Notes under the pieces: generated by a model
The model's database searches: none
What the model saw: the letters and a program-made list of their open reading frames with translations, nothing else
What the model was told of the DNA's origin: nothing
DNA from: JABFRG01 sp038210445
Lineage (GTDB): Bacteria > Myxococcota_A > Polyangia > Polyangiales > Polyangiaceae
Reading direction: 5' to 3'
Assembly: GCA_038210445.1 (NCBI GenBank)
Contig: JBBQWQ010000041.1
Coordinates: forward strand, 1 to 64,000
Length of the DNA stretch: 64,000 bases
Part shown: in pieces, positions 27,022 to 34,531 of the stretch
Numbering within the stretch: the stretch's first letter is position 1
How the letters are laid out: the number at the start of each line of letters is the position of its first letter
Position numbers and translations under genes: made by a program

Positions 27022-28414
27022 GATCCTGGCGCAGAAGCGCATCGACGTGGCCGCGCGCAAGGCCGCACGACCGCACGTGGGCGAAGGACCCGCGAGGCCG
27101 GCGCACGTCTTCCGGACTGCGCTCTCCCGGAACCCTGGCGCGCGCTTCATCCTCGAAGCCAAGCGAGCGAGCCCGTCACAAGGCTCGCTCCGTCCGGCGC
27201 TCGATGCGGCGACGGTGGCCGCCGCGTACGTCGGCGTTTCCGACGCCATCAGCGTGGTGACCGACGGACCGTTCTTCGGTGGGAGCCTCGAGTTTTTGGC
27301 GGAGCTCCGGGCGGCCGTGCACCAACGAACGCCCCTGCTGTGCAAGGACTTCGTCGTCGATCCGTACCAGATCGCCGAGGCCCGCGCCTACGGCGCCGAC
27401 GCAGTGCTGCTCATGCTCTCGGTGCTCGACGACGAAACCGCCCGCGCCTGCCTCGGCGAAGCTGCGCGCCTGGGAATGGACGCACTGGTGGAGGTGCACG
27501 ACGAAGTCGAGCTCGCGCGGGCGCTTTTGCTGCCGGCGCCCATCCTCGGCATCAACAACCGCGACTTTCGCGATCTCTCCGTGAACCTGGCGGTGACCGA
27601 GCGGCTCGCGCCGAGGGTGCCCCGCGACCGCATTCTCGTCTCGGAGTCGGGCGTCGCCACCCACGCCGACGTGATGCGCCTCGGGCCCCACGTAGACGGC
27701 TTCCTGGTGGGCTCGGCGCTCATGAAATCGGTCGATTTGCGGGCTGCTGCGCGGCAGCTGGTCACCGGCGCGGTGAAGATCTGCGGCCTTACCACCGAAG
27801 AAGACGTGGCTGCGGCGGCGAGCCTGGGCGCGACCCACGGTGGCCTCCTCTTCGCCGAGAGCCCACGGCGCGTAACCCTCGAGCGGGCGCGCGTACTGGC
27901 GGCGAGCACTTCGCTGCCACTGGTAGGGGTGTTTCGCGACGCGCCGGCGCGGGAGATGGCCGCTGTGGCCTCGACGCTGGGCCTGGCTGCAGTGCAGCTG
28001 CACGGCAGCGAATCGCTGGCGCAGGTTCGCGAGCTTCGCGCCGCACTTCCGGCAGAGGTGGAGATCTTCCGGGCCGTCGCCGTGGACGTAGCCGGCGAAG
28101 GGCCGGTGCGGGAGGACGAGCCTTCGGCGTCGCGTTTGCTCTTCGACGCGCGCACGGCGCAGGGCTCCGGCGGCACCGGGCGCTCGTTTGCATGGTCGCG
28201 GCTATCGGCGCATCCACGCCTGGCGACGGCCTTCGTCGCCGGCGGCATCGGTCCCGAGAATGCCGCCGCGGCGCGGGCGGTGGGCGCCTTTGGGGTCGAC
28301 GTGGGCTCCGGCGTGGAGAGCGCGCCGGGAAAGAAATCGCACGCCAAGCTCGAGGCGCTGTTTGGCGCCCTCCGGGCTCCTTCGCGTGGCAACGGTAGGG
28401 AGAACATTCAATGA
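27002..28414 (+). CDS. trpCF: Fused indole-3-glycerol-phosphate synthase / phosphoribosylanthranilate isomerase
   Basis: A 470-residue bifunctional enzyme. Residues 1-255 are the IGPS barrel (LEAKRASPSQG, LLCKDFVVDPYQI, VEVHDEVEL, LGINNRDF, LVSESGV). Residues about 258-455 are the PRAI barrel (VKICGLTTEEDV with the catalytic Cys, VQLHGSES, LLFDARTAQGSGGTG with the catalytic Asp, AGGIGPENA). The fused C-F order is that of the enteric bacteria; many bacteria keep the two genes separate. It overlaps trpD by 20 bases, the longest overlap in the operon. Confidence 0.96.
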   Translation: MTSRLDEILAQKRIDVAARKAARPHVGEGPARPAHVFRTALSRNPGARFILEAKRASPSQGSLRPALDAATVAAAYVGVSDAISVVTDGPFFGGSLEFLAELRAAVHQRTPLLCKDFVVDPYQIAEARAYGADAVLLMLSVLDDETARACLGEAARLGMDALVEVHDEVELARALLLPAPILGINNRDFRDLSVNLAVTERLAPRVPRDRILVSESGVATHADVMRLGPHVDGFLVGSALMKSVDLRAAARQLVTGAVKICGLTTEEDVAAAASLGATHGGLLFAESPRRVTLERARVLAASTSLPLVGVFRDAPAREMAAVASTLGLAAVQLHGSESLAQVRELRAALPAEVEIFRAVAVDVAGEGPVREDEPSASRLLFDARTAQGSGGTGRSFAWSRLSAHPRLATAFVAGGIGPENAAAARAVGAFGVDVGSGVESAPGKKSHAKLEALFGALRAPSRGNGRENIQ

Positions 28415-29589
28415 CCGCAGGTAGGTTTGGTCGCTTCGGCGGCATGTACGTCCCCGAGATTTTGGTGCCGGCGCTGGAGCAACTGGAGCGGGCCTTCGCC
28501 GACGCCGAGAAAGATCCCTCGTTCAAGGCGGAGCTCGGCGGGCTGCTGCGCGACTATGCGGGGCGGCCCACGCCGCTCTACCTGTGTCGTAACCTGGTGC
28601 AGGATACACCGGTATCGCTGTACCTGAAGCGCGAGGATCTGCTGCACGGCGGGGCCCACAAGACCAACCAGGTGCTGGGTCAGGCGCTCCTGGCCCGGCG
28701 CATGGGCAAGACGCGCCTCATCGCCGAGACCGGCGCTGGCCAGCACGGCGTGGCCACCGCACTGGCCGGCGCGCTGCTGAAGCTGCCGGTGCGGGTGTAC
28801 ATGGGCAAAAAGGACGTGGAGCGGCAGAAGCAGAACGTCTTTCGCATGGAGCTCATGGGCGCCGAAGTGATTCCGGTGGCCACCGGCGGCGCCACGTTGA
28901 AGGACGCCATCAACGAGGCCATGCGCGACTGGTCGGCCAGCTATGCCACCACGCACTACCTGCTGGGAACCGCCGCCGGGCCGCACCCGTTCCCCACCAT
29001 CGTGCGGGAGTTCCAGCGGATCATCGGCAAGGAGGCGCGCGCGCAGGTGCTCGAGCAAGCGGGCCGGCTCCCCGACATCGTGGCCGCGTGCGTGGGCGGC
29101 GGCAGCAACGCCATCGGCATGTTCGCCGACTTCCTCGGCGATGCGTCGGTGGCGCTGGTGGGGGTCGAGGCGGCGGGCAAGGGGCTCGACTCGGGGCTGC
29201 ACGGCGCGACCCTCGCGCGGGGCCGCGTGGGCGTGCTCCACGGCGCCGAGACCTTGGTGCTCCAAGACGAGGACGGTCAGATCGCCGAGACCCACTCCAT
29301 GTCGGCAGGGCTCGACTACCCGGGCGTGGGCCCCGAGCACGCGCATCTCGCGTCGATCGGGCGCGTCCGCTACGAGGGCGTGACCGACGACGCGGCGCTG
29401 CACGCGTTCCAGGCGCTGGCGCGGTCCGAGGGAATCTTGCCAGCCTTCGAGTCGGCCCACGCGCTCGCCTGGGCCATGGCCTATGCCGCGAAGGCCACCA
29501 AGCCCGAGGTGGTGGTGGTGAACCTCTCCGGCCGCGGAGACAAAGACGTGGAGAGCGCCCGGGCGCTCCTTGCCGGAGAGAGCCGATGA
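28411..29589 (+). CDS. trpB: Tryptophan synthase beta chain
   Basis: A 392-residue PLP enzyme that condenses indole with serine. The PLP lysine is Lys84 in HGGAHKTNQVLG. The GGGSNAIGMF phosphate loop and the C-terminal NLSGRGDKD are present. It is of the TrpB1 type that pairs with TrpA, which is encoded directly downstream. The ATG overlaps the trpCF stop by four bases. Confidence 0.97.
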   Translation: MTAGRFGRFGGMYVPEILVPALEQLERAFADAEKDPSFKAELGGLLRDYAGRPTPLYLCRNLVQDTPVSLYLKREDLLHGGAHKTNQVLGQALLARRMGKTRLIAETGAGQHGVATALAGALLKLPVRVYMGKKDVERQKQNVFRMELMGAEVIPVATGGATLKDAINEAMRDWSASYATTHYLLGTAAGPHPFPTIVREFQRIIGKEARAQVLEQAGRLPDIVAACVGGGSNAIGMFADFLGDASVALVGVEAAGKGLDSGLHGATLARGRVGVLHGAETLVLQDEDGQIAETHSMSAGLDYPGVGPEHAHLASIGRVRYEGVTDDAALHAFQALARSEGILPAFESAHALAWAMAYAAKATKPEVVVVNLSGRGDKDVESARALLAGESR

Positions 29590-30401
29590 ACCGCTACGCG
29601 CAGATGTTCGACAAAGTGAAGGCCGAGGGCCGCCGCGGCGCGTTCATCCCGTTCTTCATGCTGGGCGATCCCGACGTAGAGACCAGCCTGGCGCTCCTGG
29701 AGGCGGCGGTGGCTGCGGGCGCCGACGCGCTGGAGCTGGGCATTCCGTTCTCCGACCCGGTGGCCGATGGCCCGGTCATCCAGGCCGCTGCCGAGCGCGC
29801 CCTGGGCAGCGGCGTGCGGCCCAGCAGCGCCTTCCAGATCGTGGCTCGGTTCCGCGCCGCGCACCCGGAGGTGCCGGTGGGTCTTCTGGTGTATGCCAAC
29901 TTGGTGTTCGGGCCCGGCGTAGAGCTGTTCTACGAGCGCGCCGCAGTGGCCGGCGCCGACAGCGTGCTGGTGGCCGACGTACCGGTGCGAGAGGGCACGC
30001 GCTTCGTGGCGGCCGCGCGCACGGCCGGCGTCTTCCCGGTGTTCATCGCGCCGGCCGACGCCAGCCCGGCAACCTTGCGGCGGGTCTCCGAGATGAGTGA
30101 TGGATACACGTATTGCCTGGCGCGCTCGGGGGTGACCGGCGCCGACGATGCGCTCGCGCTTTCGCTGTCTCACGAAGCGCTCTTTCAGTCGCTGCGTGAG
30201 TACAAGGCGCCGCCGCCGGTGCTCGGCTTCGGCATCGCCACGCCGGCGCACGTGCGTGCCGCGCTCGCCGCTGGCGCCGCTGGGGCCATCAGCGGATCGG
30301 CGGTGGTGAAGCGCGTGCAAGATCACCTCGGCGATCGGCCGGCGATGCTCCGGGCGGTGGGCGACTTCGTGGCCGCCATGCGCGCGGCTACCGAGCGCTA
30401 A
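29586..30401 (+). CDS. trpA: Tryptophan synthase alpha chain
   Basis: A 271-residue TIM-barrel enzyme that cleaves indole-3-glycerol phosphate. The catalytic acids are Glu50 and Asp61 in ALELGIPFSDPVADGPVIQ, and the phosphate-binding GFGIATPAHV and ISGSAVVK loops are present. It overlaps trpB by four bases. Its stop lies 14 bases inside the 3' end of the convergent CrtI-like gene, so there is no intergenic terminator. Confidence 0.97.
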   Translation: MNRYAQMFDKVKAEGRRGAFIPFFMLGDPDVETSLALLEAAVAAGADALELGIPFSDPVADGPVIQAAAERALGSGVRPSSAFQIVARFRAAHPEVPVGLLVYANLVFGPGVELFYERAAVAGADSVLVADVPVREGTRFVAAARTAGVFPVFIAPADASPATLRRVSEMSDGYTYCLARSGVTGADDALALSLSHEALFQSLREYKAPPPVLGFGIATPAHVRAALAAGAAGAISGSAVVKRVQDHLGDRPAMLRAVGDFVAAMRAATER

Positions 30402-31914
30402 CGGCCGCGCTCGGCGCGTGATGACCGAGCTCCTCGGCCAGGCGCTCGGCCACCTTCACGCCAGAGAGCGCGACCGCCAGCGTGCTCTGTCCGGGAAAGC
30501 ACGTGTCGCCGCACAGGTAAAAGCCCGGGCGCAAGCGCGTGGGCGTCAAAATGCGGTAGTTGCCAAGGCCAGCGCGCCGCGGGATGCCGCCCACGTAGCC
30601 CTGTGGGCGGCCGGTGAAGCGCGCGAAGGTGCGCGGGCTGCCGGTCATCTCCAGGGCGACCCCGGCGTCGAGCTCCGGCGCCAGGAGCGAGACGGTCTCG
30701 CGCATGCGCTGCTGCACTGCTCCGATGTAGGTGCCCTGCTCCGCCTCGGTCATGGCCAGCAGCTTGCGCATGGGTACGTGGGTCGAGACGGTGAGGGTGC
30801 GTGCGCCCGCGGCCTTCGCCACCCGCGCTTCGTCTGCGCCGGAGAGCGAGCAGAACACGTGGTTGCCCTCCACCAACGCCTGCTCCGGGTCGGCCACCAG
30901 CTCCACGTGATGCGCCGCCGGCCGCGCCGCGACCGCCCCCGGCTCGAGCACGCGATAGAGCATGGCTGCGCCCCAGCCGCCCTCCACCCGCTCCTGCAGC
31001 GGACCAAGCACCTCGTCGCCGCCGGCGCGCGTGCCCAGCAGGCGCGCGGTGGCCTCGGGCAGCAGGTTGCTCACTACCGCGCGAGCCCGCAGCTCGCCGT
31101 GGCGCGTGGTCAACAGGTAACCTGCGGCGTCACCGGCAATCGAGTGCACTTTGCACGGAAGTACGACCTCGCCACCGGCACTTCGAATCGCGCCTGCCAT
31201 CGCTTCGGCCAGGCGTCCGATGCCCCCGTGCACATGGCCGGTCCCGCGAAAGTAGTAGTCCATGGCGCCCATGGCGAACGGGGCCTCGGCCTCGGCGGCG
31301 CTGCACTGGACGGTGATCTGGCACACCGCATCGAGAAAGACGCGCAGCGGGAGAACGTCGGCGATGCCATGTCGCACGAGAACGTCGCGCAGCGGCCGGC
31401 CCACCAGGCGCAAGAGCGGTAGATATGCCGGCGCCCGCGCGGCGTGCCGCAGCAGCGTTCCGATACCGAACGGCGGCAGCAGCGTCGGATCTCGAAACAG
31501 CGCCCACAAGGCCTCGGCCACCCGCGCCTGCTCCTCGAAGAACGCAGTCACTTGCGGCCCGGCCTCGCCGCACGCGTCGGCCATTCGCGAAACGAAGCGC
31601 GCGCGGTCGGCGTCGATGGGCATTTGAAAGCCCGGGCCCCGTAGCTCGACCGGGGGGTCGATGCGCTGGAACTGCACGTCCATGCGGTGACGACGCACCC
31701 ACTCCGCGAAGAGCTCGCCCTCCCCGAAGCCGGAGAACAACGTGGCGCCGCTCTCGAACTGCGCCCCTCGGCGGGTGAAGGTGCTGGCGCACCCACCGGG
31801 GTAGGCGAGCGCCTCCAGGCAAACCACGTTCAGGCCCAGCTCCGCCAGGCGCAGCGCTGCCGCGAGGCCACCGAAGCCCGCTCCCACCACCGCGACGTCG
31901 CATGCGGATCTCAT
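30388..31914 (-). CDS. CrtI/phytoene-desaturase-like FAD oxidoreductase
   Basis: A flavin-dependent amine-oxidase-fold enzyme of about 508 residues from the ATG at 31914. The N-terminus has the Rossmann motif VAVVGAGFGGLAAALRLAEL with LEALAYPGGCAST, and the C-terminus has YLCGDTCFPGQSTLAVALSG, both typical of the carotenoid desaturase/isomerase family (CrtI, CrtH). The frame is open to a TTG at 31965, which would add 17 residues with no ribosome site, so the ATG is preferred. No other carotenoid gene is nearby, so the substrate is uncertain. Its 3' end overlaps trpA on the other strand. Confidence 0.8.
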   Translation of the reverse strand: MRSACDVAVVGAGFGGLAAALRLAELGLNVVCLEALAYPGGCASTFTRRGAQFESGATLFSGFGEGELFAEWVRRHRMDVQFQRIDPPVELRGPGFQMPIDADRARFVSRMADACGEAGPQVTAFFEEQARVAEALWALFRDPTLLPPFGIGTLLRHAARAPAYLPLLRLVGRPLRDVLVRHGIADVLPLRVFLDAVCQITVQCSAAEAEAPFAMGAMDYYFRGTGHVHGGIGRLAEAMAGAIRSAGGEVVLPCKVHSIAGDAAGYLLTTRHGELRARAVVSNLLPEATARLLGTRAGGDEVLGPLQERVEGGWGAAMLYRVLEPGAVAARPAAHHVELVADPEQALVEGNHVFCSLSGADEARVAKAAGARTLTVSTHVPMRKLLAMTEAEQGTYIGAVQQRMRETVSLLAPELDAGVALEMTGSPRTFARFTGRPQGYVGGIPRRAGLGNYRILTPTRLRPGFYLCGDTCFPGQSTLAVALSGVKVAERLAEELGHHAPSAAVSAR

Positions 31915-32001
31915 CGGGAGTGGGATGCCGGCGGCGCCGCGAACCGCCGTAGCCGAGCGATTCAAGAAACTGCGGGTGGTGCCGTTCTACCTCGAGAGCC
32001 C

Positions 32002-33759
32002 ATGAAACCTCCCGTTCTACCCGACGAAGTGGCCCGGCTCGAAGCACTCCGCGACTACGACATTCTCGACACCGCGGCCGAGCGCCGCTTCGACGACCTG
32101 GCCAAGCTGGCGGCCTGGGGCACCGGCTCTCCCATGGCCGTGGTGTGCTTGGTGGATCATCGACGGCAATGGTTCAAGGCGACCTTTGGCATCGAGCTCC
32201 GGGAGACGCTGCGGGAAGACTCGTTCTGCGCGCACACCGTGTGCGAGCCCGGTCGCATGCTCGAGGTGCCGGATGCGGCGCTCGACGCCCGCTTCTTCGA
32301 CAACGCGCTGGTCACGTCGGAGCCCCGCATCCGCTTCTATGCAGGCGCGCCGCTGGTTACCCCAGAAGGGTATGCGATCGGCGCGCTGTGCGTCCTCGAC
32401 GTCGTCCCGCGGACGCTCTCCACCGAGCAGCGCGACACCCTGGCGAGCCTGGCCGAGCAAGTAATGACGCTGCTCGATCTGCGTCGCGCGCTCGGGGAGC
32501 TGACCCGCTCCCACGATGCCCTGGTCACCGCGCGCGAGGCGGCCACCGCGGCCTCCGACGCCAAGAGCGCGTTCATCGCCCACGTGAGCCACGAGCTGCG
32601 CACCCCCATGACCGCCATCCTGGGCTACGCCGAGCTCTTGCGCGACACGGTGGCGCCGGCCGAGCGCGACAACGTGGAGACCATCTGTCGCAATGGCCAG
32701 CGGCTGCTCGGCATCGTGAACGACGTGCTCGACCTCTCCAAGATCGAAGCGGGCAAATTCTCGGTGAATCGGGCGCATTTCGCACCCCGCGAGGTGGCCG
32801 AAGACGTGCTCTCGCTCCTGCGTGGGCAGGCCGATGCCAAGGGCGTCGGCCTTCGCCTGTACGCCGACGACGCGCCGGCCGAGGTGTTCACCGATGCCGA
32901 CAAATTGCGGCAGATCATGCTGAACCTCCTGGCCAACGCCATCAAGTTCACCGAGCGCGGCCACGTGGAGATGCACCTCGGCTTCGACACCAACCAGAAG
33001 CGCCTCGACATCGCGGTCTCCGACACCGGCATCGGAATGAGCGAACCCTTCATCGCATCGCTTTTTCGCCCCTTCGAGCAGGGCGATGCCTCGGTGCCTG
33101 CGCGGTTCGGAGGCACCGGACTGGGGCTTGCCATCTGCAGCCGCTTCGTCGACATGCTCGGCGGCGAAATTCGCGTGAAGAGCATTCCCGGCGAGGGAAC
33201 GGTGTTCCGCGTCTCCGTCGATACCTGTCTCGAGATCGACCCCAAAACCCTCTTCAGCAACCCGCCCAGCGAGCCTGCCCGAACGCCCACCCCGTCGATG
33301 GGGCCGGTGCCGCGGGTGCTCCTGGTGGAAGATACACCCGACCTGCGCCGCCTCATGGCCGCCTACCTGGTGGAGCTCGGCATGGAGGTCTCCACTGCCG
33401 ATGATGGGTGCGGCGCCGTGCGGTCGATGCTCGCCCGTGACTTCGACATCGTGTTCATGGACATGCGCATTCCCAACATGGACGGATACGAGGCCACCGC
33501 GACGGCCCGCGCTGCCGGCTACCGCAAGCCCATCGTGGCCCTCACCGCAGCAGCGCTCTCCGGCGACCGCGAGCGTGCGCTGGCTGTGGGCTGCGACGGC
33601 TACCTGGCGAAGCCGGTGACCCGCTCGGGGCTCACCAGCTGCGTGCGGCAGTTCGTGGCGCTACCGCCGGCAGGCCCTCTGGGCATCGTCGAGCGCCAGG
33701 CAACGCTGCGGCCTTCTCGGGTTTCGGAGTTTCCCTCCTACAACCCGCGCCACTACTGA
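32002..33759 (+). CDS. GAF-domain hybrid histidine kinase with receiver
   Basis: A 585-residue cytoplasmic sensor. Residues about 20-165 are a GAF domain (ALRDYDILDT opening, GTGSPMAVVCLVDHRRQWFKA, FCAHTV, FYAGAPLVTPEGYAIGALCV). The kinase core starts near residue 190 with H-box FIAHVSHELRTPMTAILGY, N-box IMLNLLANAIKFTE, and G boxes DTGIGM and FGGTGLGLAIC. A receiver follows at about 435-555 (VLLVEDTPDL, IVFMDMRIPNMDG, YLAKPVT). The ATG at 32002 is the first start after the divergent oxidoreductase. Its target is unknown. Confidence 0.93.
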   Translation: MKPPVLPDEVARLEALRDYDILDTAAERRFDDLAKLAAWGTGSPMAVVCLVDHRRQWFKATFGIELRETLREDSFCAHTVCEPGRMLEVPDAALDARFFDNALVTSEPRIRFYAGAPLVTPEGYAIGALCVLDVVPRTLSTEQRDTLASLAEQVMTLLDLRRALGELTRSHDALVTAREAATAASDAKSAFIAHVSHELRTPMTAILGYAELLRDTVAPAERDNVETICRNGQRLLGIVNDVLDLSKIEAGKFSVNRAHFAPREVAEDVLSLLRGQADAKGVGLRLYADDAPAEVFTDADKLRQIMLNLLANAIKFTERGHVEMHLGFDTNQKRLDIAVSDTGIGMSEPFIASLFRPFEQGDASVPARFGGTGLGLAICSRFVDMLGGEIRVKSIPGEGTVFRVSVDTCLEIDPKTLFSNPPSEPARTPTPSMGPVPRVLLVEDTPDLRRLMAAYLVELGMEVSTADDGCGAVRSMLARDFDIVFMDMRIPNMDGYEATATARAAGYRKPIVALTAAALSGDRERALAVGCDGYLAKPVTRSGLTSCVRQFVALPPAGPLGIVERQATLRPSRVSEFPSYNPRHY

Positions 33760-34340
33760 CGGTCGGCCCACGAGAACGTGGCGGTCGCCGCGGTCTTCTG
33801 ACGATTCACCGCGAAGTCGACCTGCCCGTCGACGCGGGCGATGTCGGCGATGCCCAGGCACGCTCCGTGAAAGGAGTGGAAGTAGTTGGGATACGCGCGC
33901 AGCTGGTCGGGTGCATCTTCGAAGGCAATGACCAGACGTCCGGCACGGCTCTCGGCGATCCGCGGCGAGGTCATGTTGCGATAGACCAACGGCCAGCCGC
34001 GCGGGAGAAGCCCCAGCACGCGGCGCGGATCGCCAGCGAAGATGCCCATCATCCCGGAGACAAAGGTCTTCAGCAGCGGGCGCTCGACGAGATTCGCCAT
34101 GGCACCGCGCCAGCACTGGATGGATCGCTCGATGCCCCACATCTCGACGATCGCGTCGACCGTATAGTGGTCGTGCTCGATGGGCACCCAGTAGGACCGC
34201 GCGGTGTTCTCGATGAGGTCGCGCGAGGCCGTGGGCACTCGGTCGAGCACGCGCGCGCGGGCGCCTGGCTCGAGCTTGTCCAGAAATGCCAGCGTGTCTC
34301 GCACGGCGCTGGCGCGAACGGCGGGGGAGCTCTCTGGCAT
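33753..34340 (-). CDS. Hypothetical protein
   Basis: A 195-residue soluble protein without signal peptide. Its layout (helical start with TLAFLDKLEPGARARVLDRV, then ARSYWVPIEHDHYTVDAIVE and GMMGIFAGDPRRVLGLLPR) recalls the DUF2378-like proteins abundant in myxobacteria, but I am not sure of the assignment. Its last seven bases overlap the end of the convergent hybrid kinase gene. The 191 bases upstream of its start contain an A/T-rich island (about 34380-34425) that may carry promoters. Confidence 0.6.
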   Translation of the reverse strand: MPESSPAVRASAVRDTLAFLDKLEPGARARVLDRVPTASRDLIENTARSYWVPIEHDHYTVDAIVEMWGIERSIQCWRGAMANLVERPLLKTFVSGMMGIFAGDPRRVLGLLPRGWPLVYRNMTSPRIAESRAGRLVIAFEDAPDQLRAYPNYFHSFHGACLGIADIARVDGQVDFAVNRQKTAATATFSWADRQ

Positions 34341-34531
34341 CGCGGCCAGCCTATACGCGCCCCGGTTGCGCGCAATGCGTCTCGAAAAAAATGAATGATG
34401 ACGTATGCTTGCAAGAAAAGCGCGGGCCCGTCCGATTCCTTGTCACCAGGACCCTGCTTGGTCGCGTTGGGCCTTTCGAAGGTGCACGGACCCGTCGCAA
34501 GTGACGCGGCTCGTAGCCCCGAAAGGATGCC

